The position numbers and the translations under genes are program-made. The notes beneath the pieces are model-generated. The model saw only the letters and a program-made list of their open reading frames with translations. It had not been told where the DNA came from and did no database searches. Below are positions 47,079 to 57,801 of a stretch of 64,000 nt of DNA, in pieces (within the stretch, counting starts at the first letter, position 1; each line of letters starts with the position of its first letter). The stretch lies in contig NZ_SCVE01000012.1 of the NCBI RefSeq assembly GCF_004297105.1, positions 496,001 through 560,000 of the forward strand, in the 5' to 3' direction. This stretch comes from Herbiconiux sp. (GTDB lineage: Bacteria > Actinomycetota > Actinomycetes > Actinomycetales > Microbacteriaceae).

Positions 47079-48203
47079 ATGTCAATGACGAAGAAACTGA
47101 TGGCGCTTGCCGTCGTCGGCGGCCTCGCGGCCAGCCTCGCAGCCTGCAGCTCGGGCAGCTCCACGGATGCCGGAAGCACCGGCGGCGCAACCGTCGCCGA
47201 CTGCAACGTCGGAATCTCGATGCCGACCCGTTCGCTCGAGCGCTGGATCAACGACGGTGAAGGCCTGCAGAAGCAGCTCACCGACGCCGGCTGCACCGTC
47301 GACCTGCAGTACGCAGACAACAAGACCGAGCAGCAGATCTCGCAGATCCAGAACCAGGTCGCCGGCGGTGCGAAGATCCTCGTGGTCGCCGCCATCGACG
47401 GTGAGACCCTCGGCCCGGTACTCGCCGACGCCAAGAAGCAGGACATCACGGTCATCGCCTACGACCGTCTGATCAACGGCACCGAAGACGTCGACTACTA
47501 CGCGACGTTCGACAACTACAAGGTGGGCCAGCTCCAGGGCCAGTACATCGAAGAGCAGCTCGGTCTGAAGGACGGCAAAGGCCCGTACAACTTCGAGCCC
47601 TTCGCCGGCAGCCCCGACGACAACAACGCCGGCTTCTTCTTCCACGGCGCGTGGGACGTCCTCCAGCCCTACGTGGAGAGCGGCCAGCTCGTGATCCCCT
47701 CGGGCAAGAACCCCACGGGTGACGACGGCTGGAAGGCCATCGGAATCCTCGGCTGGGGCTCGGACGACGCTCAGGCCGAGATGGACAACCGCCTCTCCTC
47801 CTTCTACTCCGGTGGACAGAAGGTCGACGTGGTCCTCTCCCCCAACGACAGCCTGGCGCTCGGTATCGAGGCCTCGCTGAAGTCGGCCGGCTACACCGCC
47901 GGTGAGGGCTACCCGGTGATCACCGGACAGGACGCCGACAAGGCCAACGTCCAGGCGATCCTCAACGGCACCCAGTCGATGACGGTCTGGAAGGACACCC
48001 GCGAGCTCGGCAAGCGCGTCTTCGAGATGATCCAGTCGATCTCGGCCGGTGAAGAGGTCGAGGTCAACGACACGAAGACCTACGACAATGGCAAGAAGGT
48101 CGTTCCTTCCTACCTGCTCGACCCCGTGGTCGTCGTCAAGGACGACGTGCAGTCCAAGCTGATCGACTCCGGATTCCTCAAGGCATCCGACGTCGGACTC
48201 TAA
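47079..48203 (+). CDS. chvE: ChvE/XylF-type multiple-sugar-binding lipoprotein
   Basis: 374 residues: signal peptide with lipobox SLAACSS, then a PBP1 domain. Seen: VGISMPTRSLERWINDGEGL, LVVAAIDGETLGPVL, VIAYDRLINGTEDVDYYATFDN and VLSPNDSLALGIEASLKSAG, typical of ChvE, which binds xylose, glucose, arabinose and related sugars. First gene of the transporter operon opposite xylA. A 12-bp hairpin separates it from the ATPase. Confidence 0.88.
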   Translation: MSMTKKLMALAVVGGLAASLAACSSGSSTDAGSTGGATVADCNVGISMPTRSLERWINDGEGLQKQLTDAGCTVDLQYADNKTEQQISQIQNQVAGGAKILVVAAIDGETLGPVLADAKKQDITVIAYDRLINGTEDVDYYATFDNYKVGQLQGQYIEEQLGLKDGKGPYNFEPFAGSPDDNNAGFFFHGAWDVLQPYVESGQLVIPSGKNPTGDDGWKAIGILGWGSDDAQAEMDNRLSSFYSGGQKVDVVLSPNDSLALGIEASLKSAGYTAGEGYPVITGQDADKANVQAILNGTQSMTVWKDTRELGKRVFEMIQSISAGEEVEVNDTKTYDNGKKVVPSYLLDPVVVVKDDVQSKLIDSGFLKASDVGL

Positions 48204-48216
48204 GCAGTACTGACGG

Positions 48217-48250
48217 TCGGCGGCGGCCTCCATCCGGGGGCCGCCGCCGA
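48217..48250 (+). terminator. Hairpin between binding-protein and ATPase genes
   Basis: TCGGCGGCGGCC (48217-48228) pairs with GGCCGCCGCCGA (48239-48250), 10-nt loop, then CCTTGTCCCC. Probably lowers transcription past the binding-protein gene or protects the 3' end of its mRNA. Confidence 0.65.
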
Positions 48251-48295
48251 TCACCTTGTCCCCCCAACCCCAGTTGAAAGAGAGCGAAGCGATCC

Positions 48296-49825
<1,530 letters not shown>

Positions 49826-49830
49826 CCCCG

Positions 49831-51051
49831 ATGAGCAACATCGCAACCGAAGCACCGACGGAGCCCTCGGGGCCCGCTCCGATCAAGTCGCCGAAGAGGC
49901 AGCGGGTCGACCTGCGCCAGTACGGCATCCTCGCCGCCCTGGCCATCATCATCCTGCTGTTCGAGATCCTGACCGGCGGGCGCCTCCTGATGCCCGGCAA
50001 CGTCAACAACCTCATCCAGCAGAACTCCTACGTGCTGATCCTCGCCATCGGCATGGTGATCGTGATCATCGCGGGTCACATCGACCTGTCGGTGGGGTCG
50101 GTGGTCGCCCTCGTGGGGGCCGTGGCCGCACTCGCCATGAACAGCTGGGGTCTCCCCTGGTGGGCCGCCGTGCTGCTCGCCCTCGTGGTGGGCGCCGTGA
50201 TCGGAGCCTGGCAGGGCTTCTGGGTGGCGTTCGTCGGCATACCGGCGTTCATCGTCACGCTGGCGGGCATGCTGATCTTCCGTGGTCTCACGCTGGTGCT
50301 GCTCACCGGTGGAACCATCTCGGGCCTGCCCGACGAGTTCACCGCGATCGGCGCGGGCTGGATCCCCGGCTTCCTCGGTGAGATCCTCGGCGGTCGCGAC
50401 ACGTTCACCCTCGTGCTCGGTCTTCTGGCCTCGGCTGCCTTCGTGGTGCAGCAGGTGCGCACCCGTGCCACCCTGCGCAAGCTCGAACTGCCGCGCGAAC
50501 CCGCCGCCTCGGCGATCGTCAAGAGCGCGATCCTCGTCATCGCGATCATGGCCCTCTCCTGGCAGCTCAGCGCCTACTCCGGCACCCCGATCATCCTGAT
50601 CATCCTGGCCGTGCTCATCCTGCTGTACACCTTCATCCTGAACCGCTCGGTGTTCGGCCGTCACGTCTACGCGATGGGTGGCAACCTCTTCGCCGCGCAG
50701 ATGAGCGGCGTGAAGACCAAGTGGATCAACTTCGCGATCTTCGTGAACATGGGTGTGCTCGCCGGTCTCGCCGGTGTGGTCGCCACCGCCCGTGCCGGGT
50801 CGGCCGTGGCATCCGCCGGTCAGAGCTACGAGCTCGACGCGATCGCCGCCGTGTTCATCGGTGGCGCCGCCGTTCAGGGTGGCGTCGGAACCGTCGTGGG
50901 CGCCGTGATCGGTGGTCTCGTGATGGGCGTGCTGAACATGGGTCTGTCGATCCTCTCGGTCGACGCCGCCTGGCAGCAGGCCATCAAGGGCCTCGTTTTG
51001 CTTCTGGCGGTCGCGTTCGACATCATCAACAAGAGGCGCTCCGGCCGCTGA
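49831..51051 (+). CDS. gguB: Multiple-monosaccharide ABC transporter permease (GguB/MmsB type)
   Basis: 406 residues with a BPD_transp_2 core: AIGMVIVIIAGHIDLSVGSV, then VYAMGGNLFAAQMSGVKTKW. A larger middle loop (residues ~165-225) distinguishes it from RbsC, as in GguB. ATG 49831 lies 5 nt after the ATPase stop, preceded by GGGAAGGG. It ends in a strong terminator. Confidence 0.88.
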   Translation: MSNIATEAPTEPSGPAPIKSPKRQRVDLRQYGILAALAIIILLFEILTGGRLLMPGNVNNLIQQNSYVLILAIGMVIVIIAGHIDLSVGSVVALVGAVAALAMNSWGLPWWAAVLLALVVGAVIGAWQGFWVAFVGIPAFIVTLAGMLIFRGLTLVLLTGGTISGLPDEFTAIGAGWIPGFLGEILGGRDTFTLVLGLLASAAFVVQQVRTRATLRKLELPREPAASAIVKSAILVIAIMALSWQLSAYSGTPIILIILAVLILLYTFILNRSVFGRHVYAMGGNLFAAQMSGVKTKWINFAIFVNMGVLAGLAGVVATARAGSAVASAGQSYELDAIAAVFIGGAAVQGGVGTVVGAVIGGLVMGVLNMGLSILSVDAAWQQAIKGLVLLLAVAFDIINKRRSGR

Positions 51052-51058
51052 TGTCCTA

Positions 51059-51101
51059 CCCGCTACGGCCGCACCGCGCCTGCGTGGTCGGCCGTAGCGG
51101 G
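51059..51101 (+). terminator. Terminator after the sugar transporter operon
   Basis: CCCGCTACGGCCG (51059-51071) pairs perfectly with CGGCCGTAGCGGG (51089-51101), 17-nt loop. It separates the permease from the ROK regulator gene. Confidence 0.7.
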
Positions 51102-51150
51102 AAGGTCGCACGGTTTCCTGTCCCCTGATCACACGTCCTGAGGAGGCTCT

Positions 51151-52353
51151 GTGTCGATCCTCGGCTCGTCACGCCCCGTCTCCGCGGGCGTCGGCAACAG
51201 CAACGACCAGACCCGTCGCCACAATCTGTCCACGGTTCTGACCACCCTCCACCACGGTGGCGCGCAGACCCGGGCCGATCTCACTCGCCGGCTGGGCCTC
51301 AACCGCTCGACCATCGCCGCCCTCGTCGGCGAGCTGGTGGAACTCGGTCTCGCCTACGAGACCGCGAGCACCGACCACGGTAGCGTCGGGCGCCCCAGTC
51401 CCTTCGTGCACCCGAACGAACGGGTGGCCGTCATCGCGGTGAACCCCGACACCGACGCGATCATCATCGGTCTCGTGGGGCTCGGCGGCAAGGTGCACCG
51501 ACGCATCCGCTACGAGACCGAGGGTCTGCCGAGTGTGCGCGAGACCGTCAACATCGTTCGCGCGGTGGTCGACGGGATGCGCGGAGAACTCGAATCCACG
51601 TACCGCATCGCGGGTGCCGGTATCGCCGTGCCCGGTCTGGTGCGCACGGGCGACGGCATGGTGACGCTCGCCCCGCACCTCGACTGGCACGACGAGCCAC
51701 TCGCCGAACTGCTCTCGGATGCACTCGGATACCCCGCCACGGCCGGCAACGACGCGAATCTCGGCATCATCGCCGAGAGCATCTACGGGGCCGGCCGAGG
51801 CGTGAAAGACCTGGTCTACGTCAACGGCAGCCCCTCGGGCATCGGTGGCGGCGTGCTGGTGGGCGGCGTTCCGCTCCTCGGCGCCGAGGGCTACGGGGCC
51901 GAGCTCGGCCACACCCTCGTCAACGGCGAGGGCCTGCTCTGCCACTGCGGTCGCACCGGATGCCTCGAGACCGAGGTTCAGCTCGGCCGCCTCCTCGCGG
52001 TGCTGGGGCGCGAGACCATCGACGGCGACGAGCTCGACCAGATCCTGCTCTCGAACACCGATCCCGCGGTCGACGCCGAGATCACCCGGCAGCTCGACGT
52101 GCTGAGCGCCGCTCTCGCCAACTTCGTGAGCATGTTCAACCCCGAGCGCATCCTGCTCGGTGGTTTCCTCGGCTCACTCATCGCAGCGCACCCCGAACGC
52201 CTCCGCGAGGGAGTACAGGCGGCGTCGTTCAGTCAGCTGGCAGGCACTCTCACGCTGGAGCGGGCCCAGCTGCGCTCGCGCCTGCTGCTGGTGGGTGCCG
52301 CGGAGATCGCGTTCCAGTCGCTGCTCGAAGACCCGGCGAACGCGAGCCTCTGA
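51151..52353 (+). CDS. xylR: ROK-family transcriptional regulator, likely XylR
   Basis: 400 residues: N-terminal winged helix (GGAQTRADLTRRLGLNRSTIAALVGELVELGL), then a ROK sugar-kinase-like domain with the zinc-binding CHCGRTGCLE and ELGHTLVNGEG. ROK repressors of this shape control xylose genes in many Gram-positives. GTG start 51151 after GAGGAGG. Assignment as the xylose repressor rests on its place beside xylA and the sugar transporter. Confidence 0.85.
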   Translation: MSILGSSRPVSAGVGNSNDQTRRHNLSTVLTTLHHGGAQTRADLTRRLGLNRSTIAALVGELVELGLAYETASTDHGSVGRPSPFVHPNERVAVIAVNPDTDAIIIGLVGLGGKVHRRIRYETEGLPSVRETVNIVRAVVDGMRGELESTYRIAGAGIAVPGLVRTGDGMVTLAPHLDWHDEPLAELLSDALGYPATAGNDANLGIIAESIYGAGRGVKDLVYVNGSPSGIGGGVLVGGVPLLGAEGYGAELGHTLVNGEGLLCHCGRTGCLETEVQLGRLLAVLGRETIDGDELDQILLSNTDPAVDAEITRQLDVLSAALANFVSMFNPERILLGGFLGSLIAAHPERLREGVQAASFSQLAGTLTLERAQLRSRLLLVGAAEIAFQSLLEDPANASL

Positions 52354-52405
52354 GCCCGGCCGCCGTGTCGCATCCGCTAGCGTTCTCGTGTCGGAAGGAT
52401 GACGG

Positions 52406-53158
52406 ATGGCCACGGTGATCGGCGCGGAGCGGCGGGAGCACCTTCTGGCGCGCCTCGACGAGCAGGGCGTCATCCGTCTCGAGGAGTCGGCCGCCGACCT
52501 CGGGGTCTCCACCATGACGGTGCGGCGCGACCTCGAAGCACTCGAGCGGGAGGGCATCGTGGTGCGCGTGCGCGGGGGCGCGGTGGCCACGGTGAAGGCT
52601 CAGCCGTTCGCCGAGCGCCAGGGTGTGGAGGATGCCGCGAAGACCGAGATCGCGCGCAAGGCGCTCGATCTGGTTCCGGATGCGGGCACCATCGCCGTCG
52701 ACGCCTCCTCCACCTCGGGGCATCTCCTCGCGCAGCTGCGGGGGGCGTCCGACCTCCTCATCGCCACGAACTCGGCGCACAACCACGCACGGGCGCGCAC
52801 CCTGCGCGGCACGCGGGCGGTGCTGCTCGGCGGCGAGCTCGAGCCGCGCACCGAGAGCTTCGTGGGTCCGATCGCCTGTGCTGCGGCGGGGCTGCTCAAC
52901 TACGACCGCTTCTTCACCTCGGCGGCCGCGGCCGATCTCGAGCACGGCACGAGCGAGACCATCCTCGAGGAGGCCCAGGTGAAGCGCGAACTGATGCGGG
53001 CAGCGCGGGAGACCGTGCTGCTGATCACGGCGGCCAAGCTCGGGCGGCGCGCGGCGGCGGCGGCGATCCCGTGGGAACGCATCTCGATCGTGATCACCGA
53101 GCTCGACCCCTCCGATTCGCGGCTCGACGGCATCCGCCCGTTCGCCGAGCTCCGCTGA
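52406..53158 (+). CDS. DeoR-family regulator, candidate rhamnose regulator
   Basis: 250 residues: DeoR helix-turn-helix (VIRLEESAADLGVSTMTVRRDLEALEREG) and a sugar-phosphate-sensing DeoRC domain (GTIAVDASSTSGHLLAQL, then LLGGELEPRTESFVGP). It is followed by the fused rhamnulose-1-phosphate aldolase gene and an array of palindromes, its likely targets. DeoR proteins usually sense the phosphorylated sugar, so rhamnulose-1-phosphate is a reasonable inducer (inference). ATG 52406 after GGAAGGA. Confidence 0.83.
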   Translation: MATVIGAERREHLLARLDEQGVIRLEESAADLGVSTMTVRRDLEALEREGIVVRVRGGAVATVKAQPFAERQGVEDAAKTEIARKALDLVPDAGTIAVDASSTSGHLLAQLRGASDLLIATNSAHNHARARTLRGTRAVLLGGELEPRTESFVGPIACAAAGLLNYDRFFTSAAAADLEHGTSETILEEAQVKRELMRAARETVLLITAAKLGRRAAAAAIPWERISIVITELDPSDSRLDGIRPFAELR

Positions 53159-53205
53159 GCCAGCGGGCCGCGCGTCGCTGGCCCGAGGCGGTGGCACCGC
53201 CGCCC

Positions 53206-53334
53206 GACTTGCCACAAGTTGTGGCAAGTCGAAGGCACACGCCACAAGATGTGGCAACCCGAATTGGCGGTGCCCGCGCGACTTGCCACAAGTTGTGGCA
53301 ACCAGGGCGTTCAGGCAACGTTTGGTGGCAAGTC
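53206..53334. promoter_or_regulatory. Array of four spaced palindromic operator sites upstream of the rhamnose aldolase gene
   Basis: Site 1 (53206-53230) and site 3 (53280-53302) contain TTGCCACAAGTTGTGGCAA with extended arms. Site 2 (53241-53255) is GCCACAAGATGTGGC. Site 4 keeps only the right half (GTGGCAAGTC, 53325-53334). Centres fall at 53218, 53248, 53292 and 53322, so the spacing is 30, 44, 30. A TATGTT (53349-53354) lies just downstream as a possible -10. The DeoR protein is the candidate binder. Confidence 0.75.
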
Positions 53335-53393
53335 GATTGGGCTCGTGTTATGTTCTGTTAAGTTCACACGCCATGACATCCGATGGAGCATCC

Positions 53394-55430
53394 ATGACCT
53401 CGCAGGCCGCCGCCGATCTGATCGCGCGCTCGAACCGACTCGGTTCCGATCCCAAGAACACCAACTACGCCGGGGGCAACACCTCCGCCAAGGGCTTCGA
53501 GACCGACCCGGTGACCGGTGAGGATGTCGAGCTCATGTGGGTCAAGGGCTCGGGCGGCGACCTCGGCACCCTGAAGGAGTCGGGTCTCGCGGTGTTGCGC
53601 GTCGATCGCCTCCGCGCCCTGCGGAACGTCTACCCGGGAGTCGATCGCGAAGACGAGATGGTCGCCGCATTCGACCACACCCTGTTCGGCAAGGGCGGCG
53701 CGGCACCGAGCATCGACACCGCCATGCACGGCCTGGTCGACGCGAACCACGTCGACCACCTGCATCCCGACTCCGGCATCGCCATCGCCACGGCCGCCGA
53801 CGGTGAGGAGCTCACCACCAAGGTCTACGGCGACAGGGTCGTGTGGGTGCCCTGGCGCCGCCCGGGCTTCCAGCTCGGTCTCGACATCGCCGCCATCAAG
53901 GCCGAGAACCCGGATGCGATCGGCTGCATCCTCGGCGGCCACGGCATCACCGCGTGGGGCGACACGAGCGACGAGGCCGAGGCCAACTCGCTCTGGATCA
54001 TCGACACCGCCGCGGCCTACATCGCCGACAACGGAAAGGCGGATCCGTTCGGCCCGGCGCTCGACGGCTTCGCCGCCCTGCCGGAGGCCGAGCGTCGCGC
54101 GAAGGCCGCCGCTCTCGCGCCGACCATCCGTGGACTCGCCTCCACCGACAAGGCGCAGGTCGGCTCGTTCACCGACGCCGACGTCGTGCTCGACTTCCTC
54201 GCGTCGGCCGAGCACCCGCGGCTCGCGGCCCTCGGCACGAGCTGCCCCGACCACTTCCTGCGCACCAAGGTGAAGCCCCTCGTGCTCGACCTGCCCGCCG
54301 ACGCGAGCATCGAAGACTCGATCGCACGCCTGAAGGTGCTGCACGAGGAGTACCGCGCCGACTACGCCGCGTACTACGACCGCAACGCGTCGCCCGACTC
54401 CCCCGCGATGCGCGGCGCCGACCCGGCGATCGTGCTCATCCCGGGTGTCGGCATGTTCTCCTACGGCGCCAACAAGCAGACCGCCCGCGTGGCCGGCGAG
54501 TTCTACATCAACGCCATCAACGTCATGCGCGGCGCGGAATCGCTCAGCACCTACGCCCCCATCGATGAGGTGGAGAAGTTCCGCATCGAGTATTGGGCGC
54601 TCGAGGAGGCCAAGCTCCAGCGCCTGCCGAAGCCGAAGTCGCACGCCTCGCGCATCGCTCTCGTCACCGGTGCCGCATCCGGAATCGGCAAGGCCATCGC
54701 CACCCGCCTCGCCGCGGAAGGCGCCTGTGTGGTGATCGCCGACCTCGACCTCGAGAAGGCCCAGGCCGCCGCAGCCGAACTGGGCGGAACGGATGTCGCC
54801 ATCGGCGTTCAGGCGAACGTCACGAGCGAGGCCGAGATCCAGGCCGGCATCGACGCGGCCCTGCTCGCCTTCGGCGGACTCGACCTCGTGGTGAACAACG
54901 CGGGCCTGTCGATCTCGAAGCCGCTGCTCGAGACCACCGAGAAGGACTGGGATCTGCAGCACGACGTGATGGCCAAGGGCTCGTTCCTGGTGTCGAAGGC
55001 CGCGGCGCGCGTGCTCATCGACCAGGAGATGGGCGGCGACATCATCTACATCTCGTCGAAGAACTCGGTGTTCGCCGGCCCGAACAACATCGCCTACTCG
55101 GCGACGAAGGCCGACCAGGCCCACCAGGTGCGCCTCCTGGCCGCCGAGCTCGGCGAATACGGCGTGAAGGTCAACGGCATCAACCCGGATGGAGTGGTGC
55201 GCGGATCCGGTATCTTCGCCGGCGGCTGGGGCGCCAAGCGCGCCGCCGTCTACGGCGTGCCGGAGGAGGAGCTGGGTGCCTACTACGCGCAGCGCACCCT
55301 GCTGAAGCGCGAGGTGCTGCCCGAGAACGTGGCCAATGCCGTCGCCGTGCTCACGGGCGCCGACCTCACCCACACCACAGGCCTGCACATCCCGGTCGAC
55401 GCCGGGGTGGCCGCCGCGTTCCTCCGCTGA
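53394..55430 (+). CDS. rhaD: Bifunctional rhamnulose-1-phosphate aldolase / short-chain alcohol dehydrogenase
   Basis: 678 residues. Residues ~1-410 are a class II aldolase domain (NYAGGNTSAKGF, HGLVDANHVDHLHPDSG with metal histidines, ILGGHGITAWG). From ~420 an SDR domain follows (VTGAASGIGKAIATRLA, NNAGLSISKPL, catalytic YSATK with Tyr568). The first half yields DHAP and L-lactaldehyde; the second oxidises the aldehyde to L-lactate. Start ATG 53394 is preferred, with GGAG 6 nt upstream; ATG 53373 is in frame. The gene lies directly behind the operator array. Confidence 0.92.
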   Translation: MTSQAAADLIARSNRLGSDPKNTNYAGGNTSAKGFETDPVTGEDVELMWVKGSGGDLGTLKESGLAVLRVDRLRALRNVYPGVDREDEMVAAFDHTLFGKGGAAPSIDTAMHGLVDANHVDHLHPDSGIAIATAADGEELTTKVYGDRVVWVPWRRPGFQLGLDIAAIKAENPDAIGCILGGHGITAWGDTSDEAEANSLWIIDTAAAYIADNGKADPFGPALDGFAALPEAERRAKAAALAPTIRGLASTDKAQVGSFTDADVVLDFLASAEHPRLAALGTSCPDHFLRTKVKPLVLDLPADASIEDSIARLKVLHEEYRADYAAYYDRNASPDSPAMRGADPAIVLIPGVGMFSYGANKQTARVAGEFYINAINVMRGAESLSTYAPIDEVEKFRIEYWALEEAKLQRLPKPKSHASRIALVTGAASGIGKAIATRLAAEGACVVIADLDLEKAQAAAAELGGTDVAIGVQANVTSEAEIQAGIDAALLAFGGLDLVVNNAGLSISKPLLETTEKDWDLQHDVMAKGSFLVSKAAARVLIDQEMGGDIIYISSKNSVFAGPNNIAYSATKADQAHQVRLLAAELGEYGVKVNGINPDGVVRGSGIFAGGWGAKRAAVYGVPEEELGAYYAQRTLLKREVLPENVANAVAVLTGADLTHTTGLHIPVDAGVAAAFLR

Positions 55431-55440
55431 CACCCCTTCG

Positions 55441-55496
55441 AGATCCGTCACTTTTTGCGCATAATCGCTCGCATTCGCGCAAAAAGTGACGGATCT
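55441..55496. repeat. 20-bp perfect inverted repeat between aldolase and kinase genes
   Basis: AGATCCGTCACTTTTTGCGC (55441-55460) pairs exactly with 55477-55496; the loop is 16 nt. It starts 11 nt after the rhaD stop. It could be a terminator-like or RNA-processing element, yet the kinase gene follows in the same direction. Confidence 0.7.
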
Positions 55497-55540
55497 GGGA
55501 GGTGGGCACCGATTTACACTCGAGATGTGAGAGAGACCCC

Positions 55541-56968
55541 ATGACCGCAGCAGTCGCCGCCGTCGACCTCGGCGCCACCAGCGGGCGCGTGATGCTCGGG
55601 TACGTCGGTCACGACGAGTTGAGGCTCGTGCCCGTGGCGCGGTTTCCGAACAACCCCGTGCGGGTGATCGACGGACTCCACTGGAACATCCTCGAGCTCT
55701 ACCGCAACGTGGTCGTGGGGCTGGCCTCGGCACTGCGCGAAGAGCCCGATGTGCGCAGCATCGCGGTCGACTCCTGGGCCGTCGACTACGCGCTGCTGCG
55801 CGGCGACCGGATGCTGGGCACCCCTTACCATTACCGCGATGCGCGAACCGCGGCCGGAGTCGACGCCACCCACGCTCTCGTGGGGCCCGCCGAGCTCTAT
55901 GCGGCGAACGGACTGCAGTTCCTCCCGTTCAACACGCTCTACCAGCTCGCCGCCGAGCGGCTCGAGGGCGGGCTCGAGCAGGCCGACTCGCTGCTGCTCG
56001 TGCCCGATCTGGTGAACTTCTGGCTCACGGGAGCCCGCCGGGCGGAGGTCACCAACGCCTCCACCACCGGGCTGCTCGACGTGCACACCACGGAGTGGAA
56101 CGGCCCGTTGATCGAGCGACTCGGGCTGCCGCGCGGCATCCTTCCCCCGCTGGTCTCGCCGGGTTCAACCGTAGGCACGCTGCTGCCCGCCGTGGCCGAC
56201 GAGATCGGCGCCCCGCGAGACCTCGCCGTGAGCGCCGTGGGCTCGCACGACACCGCTTCCGCAGTGGTCGCGGTGCCGGCCACCGCGGGGGAATTCGCCT
56301 ACATCTCGAGTGGAACCTGGTCGCTCGTGGGAGTGGAGCTCGATCGCCCGGTGGTCTCCGAAGCAGCCCGGGCCGCGGGGTTCACCAACGAGGGCGGGGT
56401 CGACGGCCGCATCCGGTTCCTGCAGAACGTGTCGGGGCTGTGGCTGCTCTCGGAATCGGTGCGCACCTGGGAGCGGGGCGGCGAGCAGATCGATCTGCCG
56501 ACCCTCATCTCGGCAGCGGCCGCGGTCACGACGCCCGTCTCGGTGTTCGATGCCGGCGACCCGCGCTTCATCGCCCCGGGCGACATGCCGGAGCGAATCG
56601 CCCAGTGGTGCACCGAGCACGGTGTCGCCCCACCGCAGACGCGCGCCGAGGTCGCCCGGTCGATTCTCGAGAGCCTCGCGGATGCGTACGCCCGCTCGCT
56701 CGAGGCCGCCGCGACGCTGTCGGGCACGAGAATCCGCGCGATCCACGTGGTGGGCGGCGGTTCGCAGAACGCACTGCTCTGCCAGTTGACGGCCGACCGC
56801 ACCGGGCTGACCGTTCTCGCGGGCCCCGCCGAGGCGACCGCCATCGGCAACGTGCTCGTGCAGGCCAGGGCGCAGGGCATCGTGGCCGGCGACTCCTCGC
56901 TCGAGGGGCTGCGGGCTCTCGTGGCGAGGGCCTACCCGCCCACGCGCTACACGCCCGGCTCGCGCTAG
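55541..56968 (+). CDS. rhaB: Rhamnulokinase
   Basis: 475 residues of the FGGY kinase family. AAVDLGATSGRVMLG is the N-terminal phosphate loop, AVDSWAVDYALL the substrate region typical of RhaB, GSHDTASAVVAVP and ISSGTWSLVGVE the second ATP-binding half, and HVVGGGSQNALLCQLTAD near the C-terminus. It phosphorylates L-rhamnulose. ATG 55541 follows a GAGAGA ribosome site. The long hairpin upstream may set its level relative to the aldolase. Confidence 0.92.
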   Translation: MTAAVAAVDLGATSGRVMLGYVGHDELRLVPVARFPNNPVRVIDGLHWNILELYRNVVVGLASALREEPDVRSIAVDSWAVDYALLRGDRMLGTPYHYRDARTAAGVDATHALVGPAELYAANGLQFLPFNTLYQLAAERLEGGLEQADSLLLVPDLVNFWLTGARRAEVTNASTTGLLDVHTTEWNGPLIERLGLPRGILPPLVSPGSTVGTLLPAVADEIGAPRDLAVSAVGSHDTASAVVAVPATAGEFAYISSGTWSLVGVELDRPVVSEAARAAGFTNEGGVDGRIRFLQNVSGLWLLSESVRTWERGGEQIDLPTLISAAAAVTTPVSVFDAGDPRFIAPGDMPERIAQWCTEHGVAPPQTRAEVARSILESLADAYARSLEAAATLSGTRIRAIHVVGGGSQNALLCQLTADRTGLTVLAGPAEATAIGNVLVQARAQGIVAGDSSLEGLRALVARAYPPTRYTPGSR

Positions 56969-57098
56969 GGTCCGCGCCCTCGCCGGCCCGCACGAGGAGT
57001 TCATTCCGCACTCAGGTTCGGTGTGCCCGGATCGTGTCAGAATGGCGAGGTTAGGCCCTTACCCTGCCGCCGTCACAGAAGGTACGGTTCACACGAAC

Positions 57099-57782
57099 AT
57101 GGGACGCGAACTGAACATCATCAGTTACAACCTGCGCGAGCACCACGCGAGCGGCGAACTCATCGATCTGGCGAGGATCTACGACGTCGACGTGATGTGC
57201 CTGCAGGAGTGCGACACCTCGGACATGCCCGATGACATCCAGCACCTGACTCTCGCCGACTCGACCAAGACCAACAGGCTCGGCCTCGCGATCTACTACC
57301 GCGCGTCGCGTTTCGAATTGCGGGGCACCCGGGTCTTCGCCCTGCGCAAGTCGATGCACGACCGGGTGATGGCCCCGGCGCACGAACGACTGCTCGCCGC
57401 GAAGCTCTACGATCGCGAGATCGAGAAGGAGATCCTCGTGGGCTCGTTCCACGCCGCTCCCCTCACGGCCACGAATTCGCTGCGGCGCAAGCAGATCGCA
57501 GCGGCCCACAGCGCACTGCGCATCATGGGGCCGGGTCTTCCCACGGTGATGGTGGGCGACTACAACTACCCGTGGTTCCGCAACAGCCTCAACGAACGGA
57601 TGGTGGAGTCGGGGTACCTGCTCTCCTTCAGCGACAAGCCGACCTACGCGCGCTACAAGTACTTCAAGGGTCACTTCGACTTCGTGACCTCGGCGCACAC
57701 CCGCATCGACTCGATCGACACCCTCCCGCAGGGCGAGAGCGACCACCTGCCGATCCTCGTGGTGGCGGGCGTCGAGGACTAG
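57099..57782 (+). CDS. Endonuclease/exonuclease/phosphatase-family protein
   Basis: 227 residues. ELNIISYNLREHHAS holds the first Asn, CLQECDTSD the Glu, VGDYNYPWFRNSL the Asp-x-Asn and GESDHLPILV the catalytic His, the full set of the EEP fold. It probably hydrolyses a phosphodiester or phosphomonoester; the target is not predictable. No signal peptide. ATG 57099; AGAAGG lies 16 nt upstream, so the ribosome site is weak. Confidence 0.8.
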   Translation: MGRELNIISYNLREHHASGELIDLARIYDVDVMCLQECDTSDMPDDIQHLTLADSTKTNRLGLAIYYRASRFELRGTRVFALRKSMHDRVMAPAHERLLAAKLYDREIEKEILVGSFHAAPLTATNSLRRKQIAAAHSALRIMGPGLPTVMVGDYNYPWFRNSLNERMVESGYLLSFSDKPTYARYKYFKGHFDFVTSAHTRIDSIDTLPQGESDHLPILVVAGVED

Positions 57783-57801
57783 CCCCGACGCCGGCAGTGC
57801 A

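Noticed and set aside
53206..53334. [10 protein letters not shown] array
   Set aside because: Only three and a half units, themselves palindromic, with spacers of uneven length that are partly shared; no cas genes.
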